NCBI GenBank assembly: GCA_009760855.2
Contig: WPIO01000005.1
Location: 9,028,501 to 9,092,500 of the forward strand
DNA: 64,000 nucleotides
Direction of reading: 5' to 3'
Source of the DNA: Cristatella mucedo
Taxonomy: Eukaryota; Bryozoa; Phylactolaemata; Cristatellidae
How positions within the stretch are numbered: the stretch's first letter is position 1; every line of letters starts with the position of its first letter. A program made the position numbers and the translations under genes. Shown here piece by piece: positions 37,629 through 49,649 of the stretch. The notes under the pieces are model-generated. The model was not told the DNA's origin, did not search any database, and saw nothing but the letters and a program-made list of their open reading frames with translations.

Positions 37629-37745
37629 GGTCCTCCGGCGCGTGCGATTGCAAACACACAAGCCTAGAGACTGCAACGGCAATGGCATGCAGACAGCATG
37701 CGACCTGCAGTACTGCTTCATCTGGCGTGGCAGCTCCACCGATCC
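37629..37745 (-). CDS. Candidate gene Y, upstream exon
   Basis: A 117-nt open segment between a good acceptor (CTTTGCCTTTTGCC tract, then GACAG at 37746) and a consensus donor (GACC|GTAAGT at 37628). It encodes 38 residues, including P-D-E-A-V-L-Q-V-A-C-C-L-H-A-I-A-V-A-V and ending S-H-A-P-E-D, with phase 1 at its end. Unrecognised. The upstream flank is occupied by a LINE tail, so no earlier exon was traced. Confidence 0.32.
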
Positions 37746-37764
37746 CTGTCAAGTCGGCAAAAGG

Positions 37765-38173
37765 CAAAGTGTCTACCAATACCTCGTACAAACCTCAAAT
37801 CCTTTGGAGACCGTGCATTTAGTTCGTATGCTCCCAAAGCCTGGAACTCCCTCTCGACTTGACAACATCCCCTGACTTGACCACATTTAAAAAGAACTTT
37901 AAAACACATCGTCTTAGGACAGCATTTAGTGGGTCCCTGTGATTCGTCCTTGACGTGCTTATTCGTGCTGACGCTGTGCATGCTGCCACTAACCACATTT
38001 GCATGCTGACCCTGTGCATGTCACCCCTAACCATGTTATTCATGTTGTTTGTTTACCAAGCATGATATTACTCACCATTCAATTGCATTTCCCTTTGCAG
38101 CAAATGTAAAGCGCCTAGAAAGAGATTGAGCTCTCTGAGGGTGCTTTATCAAGTGCATTATTATTATTATTTT
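37765..38173 (+). mobile_element. Family-1 LINE 3' end
   Basis: Begins in the last 50 codons of the ORF (K-S-F-G-D-R-A-F-S-S-Y-A-P-K-A-W equivalents, frameshifted) and continues to the stem-loop and ATT tail. Close to candidate exon Y and antisense to it. Confidence 0.85.
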
Positions 38174-38489
38174 AGCGGCGCCTACTAAGGCGTATGGGGT
38201 AGCGGAAAAACGTAGCAGACTACGTACGAATCGCTCCAAGTATGTTCCACGAGAACGCGACAAAGGTAGACGATCTCCTTCCAGGCTAGCTATTATTCGA
38301 TTCTTTGCACGGAAGTAGCGGCTAAAGATAGCAGGATTGAACCACTAGAGCATATGTATGTTAAGTAGAATTTTGTTATAGATACTTTCACATTTCTTGG
38401 CTTGAATCGCATATTCGGCGGAGATTATTGCAAATGCCGTGTTTTAAGGAGAGTTTTTAATAGCTAGATGCTTAACGTGAGCACCTGCC

Positions 38490-38610
38490 CAGGGTTTAAG
38501 CTGCTCGCCTTCAACTACCGAGGTCGTGGGCTCGAGCTCTGCGGCATAGGTGAAGCGCCTGGACAGAGATTCGTATATCTTAAGCTGTTGTACGTATGAA
38601 TAATTGTTTT
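38490..38610 (+). mobile_element. Short SINE with LINE-like 3' end
   Basis: GTCGTGGGCTCGAGCTC resembles a B box. It is followed immediately by GTGAAGCGCCTGGACAGAGATT, the first arm of the LINE-type 3' stem-loop. Confidence 0.5.
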
Positions 38611-39469
38611 GTTTTTGTTATCGTCAGCCGAAGCATTGGCATTACAGATACCGGTTATACACTCAGGTTTGGAGGTTTTTTCCTCCGTTACGTTGTCTTG
38701 TTGAACGTTTGATGCCTCCTGCACCGGCCATAACTTTAGGGTTTTAGATTATGTCACTGCTCATGACACGGTTGCTTTGTTATCCGCCTGTGCAGAGGCC
38801 TAACCTGCACGGCCTTCTACGATCGTTGTGCTTACAGCCCGCTTAGATCGAAGCGTCTTCCTCGTCAGCATTGGCTTCGCCAGATGAATCTGCAAATTGC
38901 CACAGGATCTCCAAAAAGAGACGTGCCTGATCCTAAACTCGCTGCGGAATTGCGTCTGAGACACGCAGCTTTCAGCAGAACCACGTAGAAATCCAGCAGA
39001 CGGTACGAGTTCAATCGCGGAGCGACGCGACGCGGCATTTCATCATCGAAATGCTTCTCGATTAACAAGCTTCGCTTCGCGCTCGGATTATGATTGCCCA
39101 GTCGGCGAATCCTTGGCTCCACACCAACAACGCTTCTTCACCTCAATCTGTTCGACGAACAGATCAGGACGAAAAAATACAGACCTCTCAGCTCGTCAGC
39201 CAGTCACGTGGTAGCACCGGGTCGACTGACTCGTCCGGTATCCTTCAGAAGTTGTTATCTACGTCGCCCAGCCACTAACGCAGCTGCCAAACAATACCTC
39301 GTACCCACAACCCATAACCGGTAATGCCTGCAGCCTTGATCAGATCCGTCCGAACACTCTAATCGGGGTGAGGGTGAATTTGTAAATAAGTCGAGGTCGG
39401 CTGACTCATTAGTGAAATCAATAAGGTAACAATATTGTCAGAGCTGTCATCCGTGAACATATCGGGCAT

Positions 39470-39560
39470 TAAACGATTTACTGCAGCCAGACTCGAACCC
39501 ACAACCTAGGTCTCGAATGGTATGCACGTTACCCCTTGGCTGAGACCCTGAGTTATCACT
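39470..39560 (-). mobile_element. tRNA-like SINE fragment
   Basis: GGGTTCGAGTC B box and a GGTAACGTGC A-box-like segment on the minus strand. Confidence 0.5.
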
Positions 39561-39954
39561 GGCAATACACTAAAGCGAGAAAAGCCAGAAATCATGTCCC
39601 TTTACAATTGGCATGGCTGATAAATGATTTCTGATCAATTCCCGTATATCTAGAAGTTTGTTTTGGCCCTCTGACAAAAATCGAAACTCATCTGCTACAT
39701 GGCCGCTGCAAATCGGTGTACCGTTCCGGTACTCGAGCCATTACGTGGACTTCAAGAAGGTCTCTGATCAAGGAAAGGGTGCTCGAGCGGGTGACATCCA
39801 TAGAACGTACAAGCACCCTACCGACTTCAGCAAGGTTAGTTTTCCCTTTGAGTTGTGTTATCCCTTCAATGCGTACCGGGACTTTAATGAATATAATTTA
39901 ACTGACACAACGTATGAAACAAATGATTGTCTTAACAGTGGCCTCATTACTGGA

Positions 39955-40935
39955 GGTAATAATAATAATAATACATACATACATACGTTTGTAAAGCGCC
40001 CTCGGAAAACTGAATTTCTTTCTACGCACGTTACAGATGCTGTATAGAAACCATTACCAAATGATTGGTGGTAACATCCGCAAGCATAGTGTAAGCAGGT
40101 AAATGCACGCGAAAGACGATTCACAGAGACCCACTAAATGCCGTAATAAACAGGTGCGTTTAAGCTTCTTTTCAAATGTCATGTCAGGGGACGTTATGAC
40201 GTGCGTCGGTAGTAAGCTCCGGGCTTTGGGAGTACAGAAACTAAAGGCATGGTCTCCAACGGTTTTGGGGTTCGCACGAGCCATTGCACGAGCAATTCAA
40301 GTCAGAACAGCAGGTCGTACAATTCTTCGCCTGTTGGCGAGTAGTTCTGCTAGGTAGGCTGGATTCGGACAATGAAGATCGATGTCGACGAAGTCGATGC
40401 ACTGCTTGATTGGGAGCCATTGCTGGTCTGCGAGAAGTGGCGTGATGTGGCAACTGCGACGCTCACGACAGACTAGCCTAGCTACAGAGTTGTGCACCAG
40501 CTGTAAGCGCCTGATTCCACACTCCTGGAGACCAGCAAGCAGTGAATTACAGAGGTCGAGATGGGTTGTCACGAATGCATGAACTAGTTTAGATTTAGTA
40601 TCTCTGTCTAAGCAAGCCCGAATTTCGGCAAAATTATTTAGCTAAAAGTAGGCAGACTTGACTAAGGACCTGATGATGTCGTTTAATGAAAGGTCACTTT
40701 GGAACAGGACACTAAGATTTCGGGCAGATTAAACAGCAAATATACTGGTGGGGCCGATTTCGAGCGATGGGCTTTCCAATTTTGAATCACACTTGGTTTT
40801 CCCATAACTAGAAGGTTGATTTTGTTGTCCTTCAATGTAAAAGAAATTGCTGCCATCCATACACGGATGTCATCAATATTTGCACCAAGGGTGCATAGAG
40901 AAATCGACGCGCTCGAAGTCTGGGGGATAGTATTG
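39955..40935 (-). mobile_element. Family-1 LINE 3' half, antisense
   Basis: Starts with AAT/CATA repeats and the stem-loop complement. The C-terminal ORF follows in frameshifted pieces (40054-40572), then the K-L-N-D-D-K-T region at 40683-40985. Confidence 0.82.
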
Positions 40936-41129
40936 AGATCAAGGGATGGAGTCGTATCATTCATAACGCTTTCACGGTCACACATTTTCTAATACTTGAA
41001 TACTAGCGTGGGGACGCATCTGTACCTGGTTATACGTTGGTCGTGTTCTTACTGAGGCATAGTAACACTTATGACGATCATAAATCACTTGTAGCTCCCA
41101 AAGGAACTAAACCTCCTTAAAATGTCTTT

Positions 41130-42300
41130 ATACGCACGAAAGGTAGCATTGCAGCACCGCAGTCCCAGCGGCTCAGCTGCAGCTGCCGCGCGGGTTCCCT
41201 CTTCGCTGACTGCTCGGAGCCAGCTCATCGCTATCTCACGCGCGCTCTGACATAGCTGGGCGCCGACAGAGAAGCCGGCGCTTTATGACTGCTCACGCTT
41301 ACGATTGCAGAGGCAACGATATGCATCGGCGGCTCGACGTAGCCATAAAACGGCGGCGATTGGAGAAGTCAACACGATAAGCTGTTGCCTTGGAGGCTAA
41401 GCTGCCCGGCTACCAACGGCGAGGCCGGCTATTTGCTGTCGAGCTCTGACCGATAGCTGCTAACTAGGAGGCGCACTTTGGGGGTAGGCGGCGGCGGCGC
41501 CGGCGATAACGATGCCGTTTAATGACGCTTAGCGCCTAGCGGCGACGGCGGCGGCGGCGGTGGGAGCGCGACCGAGCTGTCACCCCCGCTGTAGCGGCTG
41601 TCGGATGCAGCTCGAACCATACAACCTCCTCCGCCACTAGATGCCACAGATCACTCAGCCCTGAAGGATTTATGGCGAGCGCCAGAAGCGATCAATAAGA
41701 CAACGCTGACGGAGCCGTCGACCGGCCTCCGCCGCGCGGCGACCCGGCTCCGCCGCAGACGCTGCGGCGGACGCGCGCCGCAGCGTCGGCGGCCCTGCGC
41801 GAAGGTGCCGGCGCTCGCCTGGGTCCCGCGTTCGCTGCCCGTCGGAGAACGCAGCCGCGACGAAGGCACCTCGCCGCGGTTGAAGCTGCGAAGCGCCTCC
41901 ATTTTGGCGCCACATGCAGCCGCCCGGAGAACCGGCGGGGCGTTCGGGCGGGTGGGGCTTTTTTCGGGAGGGGCTGTATTTTTTCTCGAACGAGCGCACG
42001 ATGCGCTGCAACGTGTCCTCCAGCGCGGCCTCACCTCCCGCTCTAACTCACCGGTCTTAGGGTCTGCGTCCCGTGTGGACGCTCGGGGGCTCGCGGGGCG
42101 AGTTTTCGCCGGTCGTGGGATCGCGCCTCCCCGGCGCAGGCGCGCGCGTTCGCGAGTGGTCTGCCGGTAGCAAGGCAGCGCGTTGGAGGCTGGCGCCTCG
42201 TACGCTGACGCGGCATAATCGTCCGAAACGCTTGCGGAGACGCTTCGTATTGGCCATATGTCCCCGCGAGCTGAATCTCGCCGTCTTGCCAAGTTATTTT
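41130..42300. other. Second GC-rich island with a possible minus-strand first exon
   Basis: Contains GGC/GGCG runs and CpG-dense sequence. On the minus strand an ATG in good context (CCAAAATGG, about 41900) opens a frame starting M-E-A-L-R-S-F-N-R-G-E-V. Without a matching splice partner this is only suggestive. Confidence 0.3.
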
Positions 42301-42349
42301 AAAATATCTTATTAGACTCCAATGACAGCACTTGCGTAGCTGAAGGAGA

Positions 42350-42480
42350 CGGTTGGTGGGCTGCATCCCCCTGCAGTGGCAATAAGGAACTCCTAGCTGC
42401 AGAACTCGAAACCATGACCTTTGTAGTGACGTACGAGCAGCATCTAACCGCTGAGCTAAACACCAGACGGCCACCGGTAG
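42350..42480 (-). mobile_element. tRNA-derived SINE head
   Basis: Minus strand shows TTTAGCTCAGCGGTTAGA (an A box as in tRNA genes) and GGTTTCGAGTTC (B box) with about 35 bp between them, then CCACTGCAGGGGG as in the other SINEs. No acceptor-stem pairing was apparent, so a functional tRNA is unlikely. Confidence 0.65.
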
Positions 42481-42489
42481 CACAGTTAC

Positions 42490-43980
42490 GAGCACATTGA
42501 ATTTTGAAACGTGCGAGTCCTAATCATACTTATGCACTTACGGAGACTACCGTAGATCAGCAAGAAGCATAATCTAGGACCCGATGCGACTGGCCTGCGT
42601 TTCACTGCCTAATTTTACTTCCGCTTTCGTCCTGATAGAAATACAAACGAGATACCTGCTCCATGAGAAACGCCGTCTCATTCGGCTGCTGCGTCGTCTC
42701 GCCATGCTTGAAATGTTAAATTCTCCCTATCACTCGCCTTTTTAACTGCCCATGGATATTTACCCACGAATTTGGTTCACGATTCAGGCTTAGTTTGAGA
42801 TCGGTGCGTGCGTGTTAAAACGCCAGTGATGGACTCAGGCGCAAAATGGTCGCAGGCCAGCAGGCCAGCACTTAATTGCAAACGTAGATAACCAAGAGAG
42901 AGAGAGCAATTGGGAATCAGCTGAAGAACGTATGATGCGACGACGGAACCTGCGAGGATGCGGGATGCGCTGCGAAAGACACCTGCGACAGTATAAAATT
43001 GAGCGCAGACTTAGCAGCTGCTTGAAGAACAGCGTGAAGCTAATAGTTACGTTATGCATTTCACGCTGTGGCCGCCGGACCATACGGCATAGCCGAATGA
43101 CGGCAGCCATCATTGACACAAAGGGCTGGCATTTTTATAAACGCAGTGTGAAGTTTCTTTTCTAAAGATGGCGTAGGGGCGGCTAACCGAGAGGGATGCA
43201 AAAAATATTGGCCAATCGTAACCCCTCTCAGGAGATAATCATGTTTTCAACAACCAAGTTTAATCTCCGTAAGAGCCATTTCATAATCTGAGGCATTCAT
43301 AGCTTGTGCAACTGATGATTGCGAGCTCGATTATTCGTGACATCGGCTTCAATTGGCATACATTGCTCCCTCGCTGGCTTCGTATTGACATGTCGAACAG
43401 TGTAGATATGCATTCCTTGCCACTGTGCTGCTGCGGCTCACGAACGTCGGTTATAGCCAGAATACCCGCTAGTACTTTACTGTCACTTGGAATCGTTTAT
43501 CTGCTGTAGGCCCTGAAGCTCTGCTATTTACTCAGGCAATCGCTCGCTCGCTCGCTCGCTCGCTCGCTCGCTCGCTCGCTCGCTCGCTCGCTCGACCGGC
43601 TCTAGCACGGTTATGTATGGTGAATTTGTATAAGAAGGTTGGTGTGGAGACGCTTTACCGCTTATAAACTTTAGTTCGGGACCTGGATACTTGCATGCCT
43701 ATTAGATTAGTACGTTTGTGAGCGTTGCACAATTGTTGAATATTCTTCGAACCATTATTACTAATCTATTCGATATGCTGTCCCTATTACCATCGACATC
43801 GTTCGCTCACTGAGCTGCAAACGCAGAGCAAGTAAGTGGGCGTGAAAGGCGCAAACTGAGCTGCGAGAAAATCAATAAATGCTGAAAAGCAACGCTAAAA
43901 ATTAATCAATCATACCGTGCAGTGTGTCGAACTGAATATATGGCCGGCAAGTCTGGACTACTGACCAGGCTATAACAGCG
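42490..43980. other. Intergenic with one tetranucleotide repeat
   Basis: Apart from the CGCT repeat no gene or element is recognisable. Short open frames (for example 42835-43165) lack family features. Confidence 0.4.
43541..43594 (+). repeat. (CGCT)n tetranucleotide repeat
   Basis: Thirteen perfect CGCT units. Confidence 0.98.
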
Positions 43981-43989
43981 AGTAGCAAG

Positions 43990-44240
43990 ATAATAATGAC
44001 AATTATTATTATTATAATGAATCGCTTGTTTAGCGCCTATAGAGAGCTGAATTTCTTCCAAGGCGCTTTACAAATTCCAGCTGATTAAACAGCCTCTTTT
44101 TGTATAGCGACAGAAGAGCCTTTACGGCTATCACCATCCCTTGCAGTGGCGATAAAGGATCGCCCACCGCAGGAATCGAACCCACGCCCTCGGGAGCGAG
44201 GTCATGAAAGCAACCACCTAACCTAGTGTGCCATCACGGC
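43990..44240 (-). mobile_element. tRNA-derived SINE, full-length-like
   Basis: Same head and body as the nested SINE (GTGGGTTCGATTCC B box, GAGGCTGTTTAATCAGCT). Here it continues into a tail with TAAAGCGCC...GGCGCTA and ATT repeats, which resembles the LINE 3' stem-loop. This is the most complete copy. Confidence 0.85.
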
Positions 44241-44244
44241 TACA

Positions 44245-45075
44245 ACTCATAGCGTTAGAATCAATAACAAAGGGTCAACGACTGGCAGGACATCTTGCTA
44301 AGATGAGCACACGAAATCAAGCAAGTAATTTTCTTAGGCCAGCATGTTAAAGCAAACAAGAAGACGCTGAGGGCCACCACTTAGGACGACCTATTTGTAC
44401 CAAAATGCATTGAAATACGTACAGATTAACACGCAAAGCACTGGCGATAAAAAGGGCATCCAGACAAGAGCGCGAATGCCAGTCACCCCAAAAAAATGCA
44501 CGCACGACAAAAGCGCGCGACTATAATAATAATCATTTTAAGTTTTTGATTTAACCGGCTTGCTGTTTTCCAAATCAATGGCTATTATACCAAAAAGAAA
44601 CAAATATTGCATTGCACGGTTGGTGTGGAATTAATAATGGCGTGTCCAGTTTCGTCAAGCATTAATAATGCAAACTCTGAATCCGGCAAGTATCGCGTCA
44701 GCTTTTGACAAAGCCATTCATAACGCCTATTCAGCCATCTTTCCTGGAGCGCAGCTGTCGGCCGTCGGCTGCTTTTCTTCTATCTCGGGCAGAATCAAGA
44801 TGGCGAGAAGTTCAAGAGTTCAATCTCGCAACAGAATACCGCGACGACGAAAATCCGCAGAATAACGCCAACTTAATTTCAGCTCTGAGCTTGTGTTCTT
44901 GCACTGGATGTACCTGCGGCTTTCGGGGGAGTTGGCTGATGGCTGATGGATGACTTTCCTCCTCTAATGGCACCACTGATGAACTACTAGGACATTGGCA
45001 GGCAGCTAAGAGGGACATGGAAATCCAAGGTTTTTTGCAACTGCGGAATTTTTAGGGTCCTGCGTACAACTTTGT
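44245..45075. other. Intergenic, nothing recognised
   Basis: Sequence between the SINE and the inverted tandem array. No feature supported. Confidence 0.35.
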
Positions 45076-45079
45076 TACA

Positions 45080-45775
45080 GCTTTCATTTCCACAATAAAC
45101 GTCAGAACACTTCGGTTTTGATTCCAAGTTATACAGAACGGTATAGGGGCTTACTCACCGAATCGCATGCAATCTCGCTAGCGCGTTCTCCTTCTATCGC
45201 CTCAAATGGCTCGGGAGCTAGCCAGCCTATTCACACATCGTCGAATGGCACTGCAGCAGCCATTTTCACAAAAAATCTCGCAGACCTGAGGTTTTCATTC
45301 CAAGTTACTGAAAACAGTATGCAAGGTTTACCCAACAAATTTAATGCGATTTCCCTTTCGCGTTCTCAGGCTACGGCCTCTAAGGGCCCAGCTCCAATTG
45401 CAGTCCTAGGTATTCGAACGGCGATTCAGCTGTCATTCCCACAGTAAGTTTTTTTTCACGGCCGCGGTTTTAATGCTAATTTATGGAAAACCGTTTTTTT
45501 CAAGTTTACCAACCAAATTTCACGGTATTGTGCACGGGCTTTCTCATGATATAGCCTCTAATGGCCCGTACTAGCGAGCCTCTCTACATATCTCAGCGGC
45601 GATACAGCTGCCATTTCCACATAGGCGTTAATAAAACTTTGGTTTTGATACCACATTATAAAAAAAATGTTCACATTACAAAAAATGGCTCATCTACCTA
45701 ATTTTGTGACGTTGTATGGGCATGTTTCAATACTATGTCCTCCAATGACCCGGGCCGTCAGAGACCAAAGCAATA
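45080..45775 (+). repeat. Degenerate tandem array, period about 176 bp, forward half
   Basis: Four successive diverged units. Landmarks recur in order: GGTTTTGATTCCAAGTTA, AAACAGTATG, ACCAAATTT, CGCGTTCTC, GCCTCTAATGGCCC, and CAGCTGCCATTTCCACA. Starts of GGTTTT are at about 45114, 45290, 45465 and 45643. Confidence 0.75.
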
Positions 45776-46600
45776 TAACGTTTTAGAGCAATCAAATAAA
45801 ATTTTGTGGAAACCAGGAACACTGTTTTCCATAATGACCAATCAACACCGTAGCTCGACGACAGCTATTCTTAAAATAGTAGCTGTGTCTCAGCTGGAAA
45901 ATGGAGAGCTGACCATTGGAGAAGCCAATGCACGGGAACTGCTACGGGCTATATGATTAAACTTTGCTAGCAAACTTGAACACTGATAGCTATAATATGA
46001 AATCAAGCATCAGTTACTGAAAGCTTATTGAGGAAGTAGCAGCTGTATCGCAGTTAGATCACGTACGATGGCTGGCTGGTGAGTGCCATTAAAGTAGTAG
46101 CACGGGAGTGACGGCCCAAGCGCTATGCCATACAATTTGGTTGATTAACCCGGGACACTGTTTCTTATAATAAGTAATCAAAACCGAAGTTTCAAGAAGC
46201 TTATTATAAAAATGTCAGTATAATCACAGTTCGAAATCTCACGGTGGCCCGGGCCTTTGGAGGCCATTGCATTAGAACGTGGATGCGCAATAGCGTGAAC
46301 TTTTGAGGGTGAACCCACGCCACCATTTTATGTAACATGGAATTGAAAAAACACAGGTGCGCGATGCCCGTTGTGGAAACGTCACCTGCATCATACCTAA
46401 ATAAATAAATAATACCGGACCCAGATGGTTTGAGGTCATAGCACGAGAACGCTCAAACGGAATTGCATGAAATTTAGTCGGAAAGCCCGTAACATTATTT
46501 TGTGTAATTTGGAATAAAAACCATAGTGTTCTGAATATTATTATGAAAATGGCAGCTATATCCCCGTGCACCGCGGTTATTTGTGGCACCCGAATGTTTT
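45776..46600 (-). repeat. Same tandem array, inverted half
   Basis: The landmarks of the forward half appear here as reverse complements (for example ATGAAAATGGCAGCTATA, TTTGGAATAAAAACCA, CACGAGAACGCTC), again roughly every 170-180 bp. The two halves therefore form a large, imperfect inverted repeat. Confidence 0.7.
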
Positions 46601-47026
46601 TGTCCGAAGCATCACCACCTACCTCGGAACAGTCCTAGTTGGAGCTTACCTTTAAGGAATTGCACGCAACCTGAGCACCTAATTAAAAAGAAGCTAAAAT
46701 TATTAGGCTAGATTAACTCTTTCTATATAACTAACATTTCAAAATATTTAAGAGCTGGCACAAGCTGTAATGTGAGTTATACTATATACATATTGTTTCT
46801 GATAAGATACTCTATGCATATCTATTTAAACCAGAATTCCTTAAAATTATTTTTCGCATGCTTTTGTCGGCGAGCTTTGGCCGGGTCATCAGAAAAAAAG
46901 ACATACGTGTTCACTCGAGCGATAGGAAAGCTGACCGGAGCAAAAGGGAAAACTAGGACAGTTGCAGCTGCGTTGCAACTGTGCCAGGCGGTCGGCTCCT
47001 GCTCGCACCGCTGCTCGCACTAATCT

Positions 47027-47162
47027 TCAAGTTTCTATCACGTGCTTCTCAGATGTAGACTCCTCACTCGCCGCTGCCGCGCGTGCAAAGGCCGACTGCT
47101 CGTACGACGAAAGCTTCTTCCGTATCCCTACACTCCTCTGTAGGAGCAGCCGAATTATGGGC
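47027..47162 (-). CDS. Unrecognised gene X, terminal exon
   Basis: The terminal exon begins with one base that completes an Arg codon left in phase 2 by the previous exon. It then encodes 44 residues and a TGA at 47027-47029. The acceptor CATCCTTTACTTTCAG is very strong. The peptide starts P-I-I-R-L-L-L-Q-R-S-V-G-I-R-K-K-L and ends in an alanine/serine/glutamate-rich tail. Together the four exons give 221 C-terminal residues. The same DNA has an open frame on the plus strand (to 47213), but the minus-strand reading is preferred because phase and splice sites agree. Confidence 0.55.
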
Positions 47163-47705
47163 CTGAAAGTAAAGGATGTCGAATGCTACAAGATTGACCA
47201 GCGTCCCACGTGACCTGACCCACATCTTCGCGCTTGAATACACTCTTTTGACTTATCGACGCCTTTCCCCGCTATGATTGCTTTTGTCGTCTCGGTCCAC
47301 CATGCATCGCCCCTTCTACAGTCTGTCTGTCACGCTTCTTCCACGTCCGCTGGAGGTGTCTGCAGGTTTGGGTGGCGACGCCGCGCATTGCCGGGCCATT
47401 CGGGAGGTGTTCGAAACTAATTTGTCGTGTAGTGCGACTTGCTTGCTACATTTCCCCAAAATTAAAAACCCTGGCTTTGCCTAAGAATAGAAATTACTAT
47501 AAGAATTTCGGATGCAAGACAATGCTCACTCAAACCTACGATATCAGCAATAGCCTATCTCCTTCATTTGCAGCAGCAGCTACTGCAGCATCAGTATCAG
47601 CCACCTTGTAGCAACAAGTCGTCTCAGGGCTACTAGTTACCCCAAACATTCTTTAATTTAAGACTATTTTGTATTGTACATATTGTACATTGTAATGCAT
47701 ATGAT

Positions 47706-47758
47706 TGTGTGTGCGTGTGTGTGTGTGTGTGTGCGTGCGTGCGCAAGTGTGTGTGTGC
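47706..47758 (+). repeat. (TG)n repeat
   Basis: TG units with TGCG interruptions, just downstream of gene X exon 47993-48225 in the minus direction. Confidence 0.95.
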
Positions 47759-47992
47759 ATCTATAAAGTAGATGCCCCATCATTTTTCCGAAGACTCTTA
47801 TTATCTGATGCTTCTTACTCGAAATGTCTTAGGCTGTTGAAATGGCTTCCAAATTCTTAGGCAGCGAGGCCACCTTTTTTCTTGCTGCTGACTTCGGATA
47901 TCTACCGGCTGTCTTGTGGTGCAGCTTGTTTCATACTCACGTCCAAACCAGTTTTAAGGATTCAGCTGTGCTTCTTAATTTATTTTTGCTAC

Positions 47993-48225
47993 CTGAGATC
48001 AGGGTTTCTGGCTACTACTTTTGCTCTCCGCTGAATTCTGCTACGTCGTTTTGTTCGCATCATCAGATACTTCTGCAGCGTGAATACCATCTCACCGTGA
48101 GGGTAATTTATCTTCATCAGGAGTTGGACTGAGTGAGAACGAGTACCATAGTTAGTGGGGCGGTGACACAGAAGATCTCTGCTAAGAGGCGTACATTTAG
48201 CATCCCACAAGTCGACCTCGTTAAG
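47993..48225 (-). CDS. Unrecognised gene X, internal exon (basic region)
   Basis: A 233-nt exon encoding 77 residues plus two bases. It begins L-N-E-V-D-L-W-D-A-K and later contains L-L-M-K-I-N-Y-P-H-G-E-M-V-F-T-L-Q-K-Y-L, followed by a strongly basic block (R-T-K-R-R-S-R-I-Q-R-R-A-K). The acceptor is GATTTGCAG at 48226; a TGA a few codons upstream in frame sets the limit. The donor CTCAG|GTAGCA lies at 47992, phase 2. The basic block could be a nucleic-acid-binding or localisation element, but this is inference. Another exon could lie in the 2.5 kb between this one and 50699. Confidence 0.55.
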
Positions 48226-48344
48226 CTGCAAATCGCCCCTTCAGCGCCTCCCACTCCGACGTCACTGCCGCCTGTTCGGGCACTCCGACGCTCTGCAAAA
48301 ATTTCGACTGACCGATACCACTGCACGCCTGTTGTAAAAGTGAA

Positions 48345-48520
48345 GTAGAAAGTTAAAGTTGGCTGATCAAACAGCCTCATTTAGATAGCGTTGGAAGAGC
48401 CACAGCGGCTATCGCTCCCACTTGCACGGAGGTAGCAAAGGATTAACTTCTGCAGGACTCAAATGCACAACCGCGAAATTCGAGCACCGATGGTCGTGAA
48501 ATTCGAGCGCCGTACGCGTA
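48345..48520 (-). mobile_element. SINE copy, diverged
   Basis: Same body (GAGGCTGTTTGATCAGCC, GATAGCCG, GGCTCTTCC) as the 44.0 and 58.9 kb SINEs. The B box is degenerate (GCATTTGAGTCC) and the head has a small internal duplication. Adjacent to gene X exons. Confidence 0.7.
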
Positions 48521-49649
48521 AGCCACTCATTATCCATACTTTGATGTGCTTCTAGTGATACGTAAACCAAACATTTAGTCGCATCCGTCAGGCAGCTTGC
48601 CAATGTATGCATCTTCTGCGTTTGGTCAACCCGTAGGAATAATGTGGTCTCTTGTTAATCGCAACAGCAGATCGTAGACGGCGCTCGCCTCACTGAAAGC
48701 GATAGCTGCTCGGGAAGCGCGCTGCGAGTTTCACCAGTGCATGCTTATAACGCCACGGTTTACGCTGCAAATTTTCTGACGGAAAAAACTCTCCCGTCAG
48801 GTCTCGGTCTTACTATCGGCTTACTACTCGGTTTTACTATCGACGACTGAAAAAGTGTATTCGGCGTTCAACCTGCCAAATGCACGAACTTTAGGTAGGA
48901 GCTACCGCGTCAGACGAAATTCGCATGCTTGTATTCCAAGAAACACGCACACAGATAGCATCTAAGCCAATATTGATGTTTTGAATAATAGCACTGCTTG
49001 AGGTCCTCTCGATATTTCTATTCGTTGATGATTCCTATTGGTATTTTGTCAACTCGGTGACCTCGTGCTGTCAATGGTCGATCTCTGATTTTGACACTAG
49101 AGTGATTACAGGCTTGAGATTTCATCTTGGTGACTGCAGTATCGTGCTCTTCGCACTCCTGTATATTAAGTGACTTATCTCGTCGTTGTGACCAAGGCAT
49201 GATTGTTGAATTGGCAAGCATTAAACGTAAATGGATTAGACTTCCTATTTCGATTCGCAAAGATTTGTCTGCTCAATGTTTTCGGAAAAAACATTGGGTT
49301 GTGCTGCTCAGTAAATTGATCTTTGAACGCTCTTTATCATCTATCCCACCCGACAGACTTTCAAATTGAATGTAAGACAGAGAAGGCTAGATTGGCAAGA
49401 AGATGCCAGGAATGAACATCGTATGGCGCAATTACTTGTGCGTCGGTGCCTAGACAATTGCTACCCCTTGAATAATGTGCACACTAATCACGTTGTAGTT
49501 GTGACCTAGTTTCAAAAATATTTTGAGATTGTTCTGAAGCTAAAAGTGTTCGACTATTTCCGAGCAAAATAAATGCTCGAGTTCGGAGCGTCAGAGAATT
49601 CTAGTTTATTTCAGATAGATGCTGCGATCCCGGGGATGCTGACTCGGAG

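Noticed and set aside
42350..42480. Functional tRNA gene
   Set aside because: A and B boxes are present but no acceptor-stem pairing could be drawn, and the downstream body is shared with SINEs.
46962..47213. Plus-strand coding exon ending near 47213
   Set aside because: The same DNA on the minus strand has a better acceptor, a phase match to the upstream exon and a stop in a sensible place.
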